Assembly (NCBI GenBank): GCA_029864165.1
Contig: JAOTTZ010000104.1
Coordinates: forward strand, 1-6,676
Reading direction: 5' to 3'
DNA: 6,676 bases
From: Burkholderiaceae bacterium
Lineage (GTDB): Bacteria; Pseudomonadota; Gammaproteobacteria; Burkholderiales; Burkholderiaceae_C
Positions 1-6,047 of the stretch are shown here, piece by piece (the first letter of the stretch is position 1; each line of letters starts with the position of its first letter). A program made the translations under genes and the position numbers. The notes under the pieces are model-generated. The model searched no databases, had not been told where the DNA came from, and worked only from the letters and a program-made list of their open reading frames with translations.

Positions 1-780
1 GGCGCTGGCTTGTCAGGTCTGTTGCCCTGGCCGCAGGTGGACTTTGCGAAGTTCGGGCCGGTCGAGCGCAAGGAATTGTCGCGCGTTAAAAAACTTGGCG
101 CCGCCAACCTGCACCGCAACTGGGTGCTTATTCCTCATGTCACCAACCACGATGACGCCGACATCACGGAACTGGAAGCCTTCCGTGTGCAGATCAACAA
201 AGAGAACGAGATCGCCGGCGCCAAGGCAGGCGCCAAGGTGACGGTGCTCGCGTTTTTGGTCAAGGCGTGCGTGGCTGCGTTGAAGAAGTTTCCCGATTTC
301 AACGCGTCCCTGGAGTCAACGAGCGCGGGCGATCAGTTGGTGCTCAAGCAGTACTTCAATATCGGCTTCGCGGCGGATACGCCCGGCGGGTTGATGGTGC
401 CCGTGATCAAAAACGCTGACCAGAAAGGCATCATGCAGATATCGCAGGAGTTGAGCGAGCTTGCCAAGCGAGCGCGTGATGCCACATTGGGTCCGTCCGA
501 CATGAGTGGCGGTTGCTTGTCGATTTCATCGCTCGGCGGCATCGGTGGCCGCTATTTCACCCCCATCATCAACGCGCCCGAAGTGGCTATCCTCGGGGTC
601 AGCAAGTCGGTGATTACACCGTTGTGGGATGCCGGTCGCAACGGTGGCGCCTTCAGGCCGCGTCTGATGCTGCCCTTGAGCCTGAGTTGGGACCACCGCG
701 TGATAGACGGTGCATCGGCTGCGCGTTTCAACGCCTACCTATGCAGCGTACTGGCGGATTTCCGCCGGGTGCTGCTCTGA
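1..780 (+). CDS. aceF: Pyruvate dehydrogenase E2, dihydrolipoyl acetyltransferase (5'-truncated by window edge)
   Basis: This is the C-terminal 259 residues of the E2 core of the pyruvate dehydrogenase complex, which transfers the acetyl group from lipoyl-lysine to CoA in the cytoplasm. The reading frame is open from base 1, so the start lies outside the window; the TTG at position 10 is only an internal Leu codon. The visible part begins at the end of the linker (GLLPWPQVDFAKFGPVE), as in proteobacterial AceF proteins. It continues through the catalytic domain, including the ANLHRNWVLIPHVT and DITELEAFR stretches. Near the C-terminus is the active-site motif DHRVIDGA, with the catalytic His and Asp at fragment residues 232 and 236. 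The lipoyl and E3-binding domains must lie upstream. The lpdA gene follows after 34 bases, so the two are probably cotranscribed. The choice of pyruvate over 2-oxoglutarate E2 rests on the linker and core sequence resembling E. coli AceF and on the neighbouring lipoyl-E3. Confidence 0.95.
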   Translation, partial: GAGLSGLLPWPQVDFAKFGPVERKELSRVKKLGAANLHRNWVLIPHVTNHDDADITELEAFRVQINKENEIAGAKAGAKVTVLAFLVKACVAALKKFPDFNASLESTSAGDQLVLKQYFNIGFAADTPGGLMVPVIKNADQKGIMQISQELSELAKRARDATLGPSDMSGGCLSISSLGGIGGRYFTPIINAPEVAILGVSKSVITPLWDAGRNGGAFRPRLMLPLSLSWDHRVIDGASAARFNAYLCSVLADFRRVLL

Positions 781-814
781 GGTAGGCGTCGTTGGCTTAT
801 TCATAGGACTGAAC

Positions 815-2620
815 ATGGCGCTCATCGACATCAAAGTGCCCGATATCGGTGACTTCAAGGACGTTGCGGTCATCGAAGTGCTGGTCAAACCGGGGGACGC
901 CATCAAGCCCGAGCAGTCGCTGATCACGGTCGAGAGCGACAAGGCATCGATAGAGATTCCGTCGTCTGCGGCGGGAATCGTCAAGGAACTCAAGCTGAAG
1001 TTGGGTGACCTGGTCAGCCAGGGGACGACCATGCTGGTGCTTGAGCCAGGCGCAGAGGCCGAGGCACAGGCGCAGACACAGACCGAGGGCGCAGCGCCCA
1101 GCCCGGCTCCGGCTGCGCCAGCACCAGTACCTGCGATGCCCCCTGTTTCTTCAACGCCTGCTGCCGCGGCGGCGCCTGCCGTGGCCTCAACCTATACGGG
1201 CGGCGCCGATTTTGAGTGTGACCTGTTGGTGCTCGGTGCTGGGCCCGGCGGCTACTCGGCCGCGTTCCGGGCTGCCGACCTGGGGCTCAAGGTCGTGTTG
1301 GTCGAGCGCTACTCGGCGCTCGGTGGTGTGTGCCTGAACGTTGGCTGCATACCCTCCAAGGCGCTGCTGCACATTGCGGCAGTGATGGATGAGGTCAAGC
1401 ACTTCGACGCCTTCGGAGTGAAGTACGCGCCACCCAAGGTCGATCTGGCGAAGCTTCGCGAACATAAGGAAAAGGTGGTCGGCAAGCTGACCGGTGGTCT
1501 GGCCGCCATGGCCAAGATGCGCAAGGTCACCGTGCTGCAAGGGCGCGGCGAGTTCATCGACCCCTATCATCTGAGCGTTGTGTTGAACAAGGGCAAGACG
1601 CAGATAGCGAAGTTCAAGCAAGCCGTGATCGCGGCGGGTTCTCAGGCCGTGGAGCTGCCTTTTCTGCCTGGAGATGACCCGCGCGTCGTCACTTCTACCG
1701 GCGCGCTCGAGTTGCGCCAGGTGCCCAAGCGCATGCTGCTGATCGGCGGCGGCATCATCGGTCTGGAAATGGGCACGGTCTACTCCACGCTGGGCGCCAG
1801 GCTGGACGTGGTCGAAATGCTGGATGGTTTGATGCAAGGCGCAGACCGCGATTTGGTGCAGGTGTGGCAGAAGATGAACGCCTCGCGCTTTGACCACATC
1901 ATGCTCAAGACCAAGACCGTTGGTGCCAAAGCGGCGAAGGACGGGATTTCGGTGCGTTTCGAAGGCGAGGGCGCCCCCGAGAAACCTCAACGCTATGACT
2001 TGGTCCTCCAGGCCGTGGGCCGCGCGCCCAACGGCAAAAACATCGGTGCCGACAAAGCGGGTGTAACCGTGACCGAGCGCGGATTCATCGCGGTGGACGC
2101 GCAAATGCGCACCAACGTGCCCCACATTTTTGCCATCGGTGACATCGTGGGCCATCCGATGTTGGCGCACAAGGCGGTGCATGAGGCGCATGTGGCGGCC
2201 GAAGTCGCTGCCGGACACAAAGCGGCCTTCGACGCGCGCGTGATACCCAGCGTTGCCTATACCGACCCCGAGGTGGCCTGGGTGGGCCTTACGGAAGACC
2301 AAGCCCAGGCAGCGGGGAAGAAGGTCAAAAAGGGCCTATTCCCCTGGAACGCTTCGGGTCGCGCCATCGCCAACGGGCGCGACGAAGGCTTCACCAAGCT
2401 GTTGTTCGACGCGAACACCCACGCCATTGTCGGTGGCGGCATCGTCGGCACGCACGCAGGAGACTTGATTTCTGAGATTGCGCTGGCCATCGAAATGGGC
2501 GCGGATGCAGTGGACATTGGAAAAACCATTCACCCGCACCCGACCTTGGGCGAGAGCATAGGGCTGGCCGCCGAGGCCTACGCCGGGGTATGCACCGACT
2601 TGCCACCGGCCAAGAGGTAA
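815..2620 (+). CDS. lpdA: Dihydrolipoyl dehydrogenase (E3) with N-terminal lipoyl domain
   Basis: A 601-residue flavoprotein that reoxidises dihydrolipoamide in the pyruvate dehydrogenase complex, passing electrons through FAD to NAD+. Residues 1 to about 80 form a lipoyl domain with the lipoylation motif SDKAS at Lys43. An Ala/Pro-rich flexible linker runs from about 80 to 130. The E3 core then shows the FAD dinucleotide fold GAGPGG (141-146), the redox disulfide GGVCLNVGCIPSK (Cys173 and Cys178), the NAD-binding fold IGGGIIGLE (310-318), and the C-terminal HPHPTLGE with the catalytic His575-Glu580 pair. I chose ATG 815 because AGGA lies six bases upstream and the lipoyl domain begins right there; the frame is open further upstream to 710, but that part overlaps aceF and is not E3-like. 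E3 enzymes are usually about 470 residues; the extra length is the lipoyl domain, a known arrangement in beta-proteobacteria and Neisseria. No intrinsic terminator is visible after the stop. Confidence 0.97.
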   Translation: MALIDIKVPDIGDFKDVAVIEVLVKPGDAIKPEQSLITVESDKASIEIPSSAAGIVKELKLKLGDLVSQGTTMLVLEPGAEAEAQAQTQTEGAAPSPAPAAPAPVPAMPPVSSTPAAAAAPAVASTYTGGADFECDLLVLGAGPGGYSAAFRAADLGLKVVLVERYSALGGVCLNVGCIPSKALLHIAAVMDEVKHFDAFGVKYAPPKVDLAKLREHKEKVVGKLTGGLAAMAKMRKVTVLQGRGEFIDPYHLSVVLNKGKTQIAKFKQAVIAAGSQAVELPFLPGDDPRVVTSTGALELRQVPKRMLLIGGGIIGLEMGTVYSTLGARLDVVEMLDGLMQGADRDLVQVWQKMNASRFDHIMLKTKTVGAKAAKDGISVRFEGEGAPEKPQRYDLVLQAVGRAPNGKNIGADKAGVTVTERGFIAVDAQMRTNVPHIFAIGDIVGHPMLAHKAVHEAHVAAEVAAGHKAAFDARVIPSVAYTDPEVAWVGLTEDQAQAAGKKVKKGLFPWNASGRAIANGRDEGFTKLLFDANTHAIVGGGIVGTHAGDLISEIALAIEMGADAVDIGKTIHPHPTLGESIGLAAEAYAGVCTDLPPAKR

Positions 2621-2708
2621 GCGGCGGGGCGTAGGGCGCTTGTCGTGGTTGCGCCGTAGGAATTTGCCTGACAGACGGTAGGGAAGAATGTGGACTCAAG
2701 CCACAGAA

Positions 2709-2737
2709 CTGAGCTGATGTTGCAGGCCAGTTCTAAT
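2709..2737 (+). promoter_or_regulatory. Candidate sigma-70 promoter for flhDC
   Basis: In the 202-base gap between lpdA and flhD there is a possible -10 TCTAAT (2732-2737, five of six to consensus). It lies 17 bases after a poor -35 CTGAGC (2709-2714, three of six). Transcription would start near 2744, giving a leader of about 80 bases. A weak -35 fits a promoter that needs an activator, which is normal for flhDC, but the match is marginal and other starts are possible. Confidence 0.3.
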
Positions 2738-2754
2738 CTGCACAATTCGTTTCA

Positions 2755-2774
2755 CGTTGAGACCAGACTCAACG
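2755..2774 (+). promoter_or_regulatory. Perfect inverted repeat in the flhD leader
   Basis: CGTTGAG (2755-2761) and CTCAACG (2768-2774) form a perfect 7-bp stem with a 6-base loop. It lies near the 5' end of the predicted flhDC transcript. The following 40 bases, up to the Shine-Dalgarno sequence, are C- and A-rich with no GG dinucleotide, so they should stay unstructured. It could be a 5' stabilising hairpin in the mRNA or a dyad operator in the DNA; there is no T-run, so it is not a terminator. Confidence 0.4.
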
Positions 2775-2822
2775 ACCAACGAACACCCCGCGACCGACCG
2801 CCACCCCTACCAGGAGACCGCC

Positions 2823-3149
2823 ATGATGACCACTGAGCAAGTTTTGATCGAAATCCGTGAAGCCAATCTTTCCTACCTGATGCTTGCGCAAAGCCTGATC
2901 CGTGCCGACCGCGAGCAAGCTTTGTACCGCCTCGGCATATCGGAAGAATCGGCCGAGCTGATTGCGTTGCTAGCGCCTTCGCAGATGATGAAGATCGCCG
3001 CCAGCAACACATTGCTATGCCGTTTCCGCATGGACGACGACCTGGTTTGGGGGTTGCTGACCAACCACGGCAAGTCTGCCGCCAACGACACGACCAACCG
3101 TTTGCACGCCAGCATTGTGATGGCCGGGCGCCACCAAGAAGCCGCGTAA
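2823..3149 (+). CDS. flhD: Flagellar master transcriptional regulator subunit FlhD
   Basis: A 108-residue protein matching FlhD, which forms the FlhD4C2 complex that activates class II flagellar operons with sigma-70 RNA polymerase. Recognisable family stretches are NLSYLMLAQSLIRADREQALYRLGIS (residues 15-40) and SNTLLCRFR (61-69). Cys66 aligns with E. coli Cys65, which makes the intersubunit disulfide. The C-terminus is about ten residues shorter than in E. coli. The frame is open back to 2757, but AGGAG at 2812-2816 is six bases before the ATG at 2823, and homology begins there. A second ATG follows immediately at 2826, so the start could be one codon later. It is followed by flhC after 121 bases, unusually far for this pair. 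Expression is probably under its own promoter, since lpdA is metabolically unrelated and 202 bases away. Confidence 0.95.
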   Translation: MMTTEQVLIEIREANLSYLMLAQSLIRADREQALYRLGISEESAELIALLAPSQMMKIAASNTLLCRFRMDDDLVWGLLTNHGKSAANDTTNRLHASIVMAGRHQEAA

Positions 3150-3208
3150 CAGCGGCCAATCATCGGGCCACTTTAGAGCGCAGCGACGGCGACGTTGACG
3201 CGCCCGTG

Positions 3209-3232
3209 GCAGTGCTTGCAGGCAAGCACTGC
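3209..3232 (+). promoter_or_regulatory. Perfect hairpin between flhD and flhC
   Basis: GCAGTGCTTGC (3209-3219) is followed after two bases by its exact reverse complement GCAAGCACTGC (3222-3232). In RNA this gives a 10-bp stem closed by the tetraloop CAGG. It lies 19 bases before the flhC Shine-Dalgarno sequence and 60 bases after the flhD stop. No T-run follows, so it should not terminate transcription on its own. Plausible roles are mRNA processing or stabilisation between the two cistrons, adjustment of FlhD to FlhC ratio, or a dyad protein-binding site. Confidence 0.6.
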
Positions 3233-3250
3233 AAACGACATCATTCCCCA

Positions 3251-3257
3251 GAGGAGA
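3251..3257 (+). promoter_or_regulatory. flhC Shine-Dalgarno sequence with long spacing
   Basis: GAGGAGA (3251-3257) is a strong ribosome binding site, but its core ends 14 bases before the flhC ATG, longer than the usual 5 to 9. No in-frame ATG, GTG or TTG lies between them, and the protein N-terminus aligns with E. coli FlhC at the ATG at 3271. The spacing therefore looks real and may lower flhC translation. Confidence 0.6.
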
Positions 3258-3270
3258 AAGAAACACCATC

Positions 3271-3807
3271 ATGCGCAACAAAAGCATTTTGACCGAAGCC
3301 AAGCAAATTGACCGTGCCGTCACATTGATCCACCTCGGCGCACGCCTGCAGGTGTTGGAGTCGGAGACAGACCTGTCCTACGAACGGCTGCTTCGTTTGT
3401 ACAAGGAAGTCGCGGGCAAATCGCCCAGCAAGGGGCAACTACCGTTCTCGGTCGACTGGTTCATGACCTGGCAACCGAATATTCATGCATCGTTGTTTCT
3501 CAACATACACGAGTACCTGAACAAGGTCGCCGAGATGGATGAGATCGACAACGTGATCAAGGCCTACCAACTCTACTCGGAGCAAACCAAAGCGCAGGGT
3601 TTGGAAGCGCTGCTCTCGGTGACGAGAGCATGGCGCCTGGTGAAGTTCATCGATAACGGCATGCTGACCATGACCACATGTTCGAAATGCGGGGGGCGAT
3701 TTGTCAGCCACCCCCATGAAATCGCCAAGCACTTTGTATGCGGTCTGTGCCGCCCGCCGGCGCGCGCAGGCAAAGGCAAGGCCAGCGGATCGATCCATAT
3801 TCACTAG
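3271..3807 (+). CDS. flhC: Flagellar master transcriptional regulator subunit FlhC
   Basis: A 178-residue partner of FlhD and the main DNA-binding part of the FlhD4C2 activator. The N-terminus (KSILTEAKQI, then LIHLGARLQVLESETDLSYERL) and the block PFSVDWFMTWQPNIHASLF are closely similar to E. coli FlhC. The zinc site is intact, with CSKC at Cys137 and Cys140 and CGLC at Cys157 and Cys160, the same numbering as in E. coli. The protein is 14 residues shorter than the 192-residue E. coli protein because the tail after the zinc site is brief and basic. It is cotranscribed with flhD, separated by a 121-base gap with a hairpin. The following gene, motA, is 425 bases away behind an intrinsic terminator, so flhDC probably forms its own transcript. 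Confidence 0.97.
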   Translation: MRNKSILTEAKQIDRAVTLIHLGARLQVLESETDLSYERLLRLYKEVAGKSPSKGQLPFSVDWFMTWQPNIHASLFLNIHEYLNKVAEMDEIDNVIKAYQLYSEQTKAQGLEALLSVTRAWRLVKFIDNGMLTMTTCSKCGGRFVSHPHEIAKHFVCGLCRPPARAGKGKASGSIHIH

Positions 3808-4030
3808 GTCTTTCTTATCTGGCCGCCCAACCCACCATAAGGCCCAGATGGGTGAAACGTCTCAGACCGGGTATTTGTAACAGCGCACGGCCTTTCCGCT
3901 CGTAGCTGGTAACTTGTAACCAGTCCGAGTTCGTTGCGTAAAGAAGCCTCAAATACTTGTCAACTTTGCCTTAGACCTGCCGTTAGAGCAAAAGAGGTCA
4001 CGTCGGAACGGTCTCATGTTTGTCTCCTCC

Positions 4031-4048
4031 AGCACACACCCGTGTGCT
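4031..4048 (+). repeat. Hairpin preceding the terminator
   Basis: AGCACAC (4031-4037) pairs perfectly with GTGTGCT (4042-4048) around the loop ACCC. It ends four bases before the terminator stem. A pair of tandem hairpins with the second followed by a T-run is typical of the 3' part of small RNAs and of some long 3' untranslated regions. I cannot tell which from sequence alone. Confidence 0.55.
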
Positions 4049-4052
4049 TTGA

Positions 4053-4082
4053 AGCGGGTTCCTCGGAACCCGCTCTTTTTTT
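4053..4082 (+). terminator. Strong intrinsic terminator downstream of flhC
   Basis: AGCGGGTTCC (4053-4062) and GGAACCCGCT (4065-4074) form a perfect GC-rich 10-bp stem. It is followed directly by C and seven T residues (4075-4082). This is a classic rho-independent terminator on the + strand and would end flhDC transcripts about 275 bases after the flhC stop, isolating them from motA. The long distance from flhC raises the possibility that it instead terminates a separate short transcript. Confidence 0.9.
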
Positions 4083-4115
4083 GTGCGTTCGGATCATGTG
4101 CGCTAGCGTCACGCT

Positions 4116-4150
4116 CTTGTCTGCGCCTGATCGGCCAGAGCGCCGACAAG
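4116..4150. repeat. Imperfect palindrome abutting the motA promoter
   Basis: CTTGTC (4116-4121) and GACAAG (4145-4150) form the outer arms. Inside them are GCGC (4123-4126) with GCGC (4140-4143) and CTG (4127-4129) with CAG (4136-4138), separated by one T/C mismatch and one bulged A. The loop is ATCGGC. The palindrome ends four bases before the sigma-28 -35 element. This position suits an operator for an activator or repressor; it has no T-run, so it is not a terminator. Confidence 0.5.
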
Positions 4151-4153
4151 CGC

Positions 4154-4180
4154 TCAAGCTAGGCCGCGACAGGTCGATAT
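4154..4180 (+). promoter_or_regulatory. Sigma-28 (FliA) promoter for motAB
   Basis: TCAAGCTA (4154-4161), an 11-base spacer, then GTCGATAT (4173-4180) fits the flagellar sigma-28 consensus TAAAGTTT-N11-GCCGATAA, with five of eight matches upstream, six of eight downstream and exact spacing. TCAAG in the -35 is also the form seen at many beta-proteobacterial class III promoters. Transcription would start near 4187 and give a leader of about 45 bases. The location, after a terminator and before the stator operon, is where a class III promoter is expected. Confidence 0.8.
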
Positions 4181-4232
4181 AGCGTTGTGAAAGCTCGCTA
4201 GAAACGACGGGCCTCGAACCCGGAATACTCAC

Positions 4233-5093
4233 ATGTTTGTTCTCATCGGCTGGGGCCTAGCATTGGCCTGCGTATTCGGCGTCTATATCGTGCACGGTGG
4301 CAACATCGGCGTGATCATGAAAGCCTTGCCGTTCGAGGTGATCACGATTTGTGGTGCCGCAGGCGGCGCGTTTCTTGTCAACAACCAAATGAAGGTGGTC
4401 AAGGCGACGCTAAGTGGAGTTGGCAGGTGCTTCAAGGGTAGCAAGTACACCAAAGCACGCTATATGGAACTGATGGCGCTGCTCTACGACATTTTGCAGA
4501 AAGCCCGCAAAGAGGGCTTGATGTCGATCGAGAACGATGTTGATGCCCCCGCCGAATCGGCGCTGTTTCAAAAATACCCGGTCGTTAGCAGCGACCACCA
4601 CGTGGTCGAGTTCATGACCGACTACCTGCGCATGATGGTGTCGGGAAATCTCAACTCGCACGAGATCGAAAGCTTGATGGACAGCGAGATCGATACGCAC
4701 CACCACGAAGAGCACGCTGCCGTCGCGGCGATTGGGCGGCTCGCCGGCGGGCTGCCGGCGTTCGGCATCGTCGCAGCGGTGTTGGGTGTGATCAACACCA
4801 TGGGTTCTGTTGGGCAGCCGCCAGCAGTACTGGGCGGCATGATCGGCTCGGCCCTGGTCGGCACGTTCCTGGGCATCTTTCTGGCGTATGCCTTCGTGGA
4901 GCCACTGGGTGGCCTGCTGGAGCAGAAGGTGGACGAAAGTTCCAAGGAACTGCAATGCGTCAAGACCACGTTGCTGGCCAGCATGCAAGGCTATGCGCCC
5001 CAAGTAGCGGTCGAATTTGGGCGCAAAGTGCTTTACTCGACCGTTCGTCCGACGTTCTCCGAGTTGGAAGCGCATGTCAAGGGCAAGAAATGA
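4233..5093 (+). CDS. motA: Flagellar stator protein MotA
   Basis: A 286-residue inner-membrane protein that with MotB forms the proton channel and torque-generating stator. Membrane segments are visible at about 1-21, 33-51, 170-192 and 199-222. The long cytoplasmic loop between the second and third carries the residues that contact FliG: Arg92 and Glu100 (KARKEGLMSIEND), equivalent to E. coli Arg90 and Glu98. The conserved prolines at the membrane faces are Pro175 (GGLPAFGIVAAVLGV) and Pro224 (FVEPLGG). A short His run (HHH, 156-158) sits in the loop. The length is close to the 295 residues of E. coli. The ATG is preceded by only a weak GGA (4222-4224), so translation may be modest. Transcription is probably from the sigma-28 promoter at 4154-4180. 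motB follows after 12 bases. Confidence 0.97.
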   Translation: MFVLIGWGLALACVFGVYIVHGGNIGVIMKALPFEVITICGAAGGAFLVNNQMKVVKATLSGVGRCFKGSKYTKARYMELMALLYDILQKARKEGLMSIENDVDAPAESALFQKYPVVSSDHHVVEFMTDYLRMMVSGNLNSHEIESLMDSEIDTHHHEEHAAVAAIGRLAGGLPAFGIVAAVLGVINTMGSVGQPPAVLGGMIGSALVGTFLGIFLAYAFVEPLGGLLEQKVDESSKELQCVKTTLLASMQGYAPQVAVEFGRKVLYSTVRPTFSELEAHVKGKK

Positions 5094-5105
5094 CGGAGGT
5101 ATGCC

Positions 5106-6047
5106 ATGGCCGGTGATGCAAAGAAACTACAGCCCATCATCATCAAGCGCATCAAAAAGGGAGGCCATACCGCGCACGGTGGCGCCTGGAAGATTGCCTA
5201 TGCCGACTTTGTGACGGCGATGATGGCCTTTTTTCTGCTGATGTGGTTGCTAGGGTCGACAACGTCCGGCGACAGACAGGGAATTGCCGACTACTTTCAG
5301 ACGCCGTTGAAGTTGGCTCTGCTGAGCAGTGGCAGTGGCTCGGGGGACTCATCGAGCGTCATCCGAGGCGGCGGTAAAGACCTGACCAGCAGCGCAGGAC
5401 AAGTCAAGAACGGCGACGTTGAGGCGCCACAAAAGAAACTGAATCTGCAAGCCATGAAGCAAGAAGTGCTGCGCGCGGAAGCGGCTCGCCTTGAAGACTT
5501 GAAAAAGCGCGTCGAGCAGGTGTTGGCGGCCAACCCCAACTTGGCCGCGTTGCGTTCGCAGATCAAGCTCGACATGACGCCAGAAGGCTTGCGCATTCAG
5601 ATCGTCGATGAGCAAAACCGTGCAATGTTCGACAGCGGTAGCGCCGCCGTCAAGTCGTACATGCGCGAGTTGTTGCAGGAACTCGCGCTGTTACTCAGCG
5701 AGGTGCCCAATCGAATCACCGTTGAAGGCCATACCGACGCAACGCCGTACAGTTCTGGTGAGCGCGGTTACAGCAATTGGGAGCTTTCCAGCGACCGTGC
5801 CAACGCGTCTCGTCGCGAGCTGTTGGTGGGCGGTCTGCCCGATGACAGAATGTTGCGGGTCCAAGGCTTGGCATCCAGTTCGTTGTTCGACAGCAGTGAC
5901 CCGCTCAACGCAGTGAACAGGCGCATCAGTATCATCGTCATGAACAAAGCGGCCGAGGAGCGCGCTCTGAGCAACGCGCCGCCCGACGCGTTGAGCAACG
6001 CACCGCCTGATGGTGCGGCTGTGCCCGGCGAAGTCGTTTCCCCTTAA
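5106..6047 (+). CDS. motB: Flagellar stator protein MotB
   Basis: A 313-residue protein that anchors the stator to peptidoglycan and carries the proton-binding residue. A short basic cytoplasmic N-terminus leads into GGAWKIAYADFVTAMMAFFLLMWLL. The essential proton-accepting Asp is Asp34 (E. coli Asp32), and a single membrane helix spans about 36-50. After a periplasmic linker with a charged helical stretch comes an OmpA-like peptidoglycan-binding domain, roughly 175-285, with GHTDATPYS at 208-216 and the NWELSSDRANASRR motif around Arg231. The C-terminal tail is Ala/Pro-rich and holds a tandem octapeptide. GGAGGT (5095-5100) places the start at 5106; another ATG at 5101 is out of frame. The gene is 12 bases after motA, so they are cotranscribed and probably translationally balanced. 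The stop overlaps the -35 of a candidate cheY promoter. Confidence 0.97.
   Translation: MAGDAKKLQPIIIKRIKKGGHTAHGGAWKIAYADFVTAMMAFFLLMWLLGSTTSGDRQGIADYFQTPLKLALLSSGSGSGDSSSVIRGGGKDLTSSAGQVKNGDVEAPQKKLNLQAMKQEVLRAEAARLEDLKKRVEQVLAANPNLAALRSQIKLDMTPEGLRIQIVDEQNRAMFDSGSAAVKSYMRELLQELALLLSEVPNRITVEGHTDATPYSSGERGYSNWELSSDRANASRRELLVGGLPDDRMLRVQGLASSSLFDSSDPLNAVNRRISIIVMNKAAEERALSNAPPDALSNAPPDGAAVPGEVVSP
5964..6011 (+). repeat. Tandem 24-base repeat in the motB 3' end
   Basis: Two adjacent 24-base units (5964-5987 and 5988-6011) both encode ALSNAPPD, MotB residues 287-302. They differ at five positions and all five changes are silent. The repeat lies in the disordered tail after the peptidoglycan-binding domain. 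Confidence 0.85.

Larger units (their letters stand above)
3808..4232. other. flhC-motA intergenic region (425 bases, no recognised gene)
   Basis: From the flhC stop to the motA start I recognise no protein or structural RNA gene. In order it holds: a stretch with three copies of GTAAC (3877, 3909, 3916) and a weak CTGGT/ACCAG dyad (3906-3923); a pyrimidine-rich anti-Shine-Dalgarno-like stretch GTCTCCTCC (4022-4030); two tandem hairpins ending in a T-run (4031-4082); an 11-base palindrome AGCGTCACGCT (4105-4115); an imperfect palindrome (4116-4150); and a sigma-28 promoter (4154-4180). On the minus strand there is a possible short or decayed reading frame (4017 down to 3862), described under findings. 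Confidence 0.7.

Noticed and set aside
710..814. Upstream extension of lpdA
   Set aside because: The frame is open but overlaps the aceF catalytic C-terminus, lacks a ribosome site, and the lipoyl domain begins right at ATG 815.
1187..2302. 371-codon open frame on the minus strand
   Set aside because: It lies wholly antisense to lpdA, whose every catalytic motif is intact; the minus frame is His- and Gln-rich and resembles no family, as expected for an antisense frame in GC-rich DNA.
2635..2655. GGCGC/GCGCC hairpin after lpdA as a terminator
   Set aside because: The stem is only 5 bp with an 11-base loop and no T-run follows.
2631..2682. Three GTAGG copies (2631, 2656, 2678) upstream of flhD
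   Set aside because: The motif is five bases with uneven 25 and 22 base spacing, easily expected by chance in this composition.
3207..3220. Sigma-54-like TGGC...TTGC between flhD and flhC
   Set aside because: The GG and GC elements are 10 bases apart instead of 12, and the bases are explained by the hairpin.
3957..3994. TTGTCA/TTGCCT as -35 of a promoter for the putative small RNA
   Set aside because: No acceptable -10 lies 16 to 18 bases downstream; the best candidate, CAAAAG, matches three of six.
3934..4182. 82-codon plus-strand open frame between flhC and motA
   Set aside because: It runs through a strong terminator, the imperfect palindrome and the sigma-28 promoter, has no ribosome site, and the peptide looks like non-coding sequence.
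4208..4222. T-arm-like hairpin CGGG-CCTCGAA-CCCG suggesting a minus-strand tRNA
   Set aside because: On the minus strand it looks like a TTCGA loop, but there is no acceptor stem, anticodon arm or CCA around it, and the rest would fall inside motA. The stem is only 4 bp.
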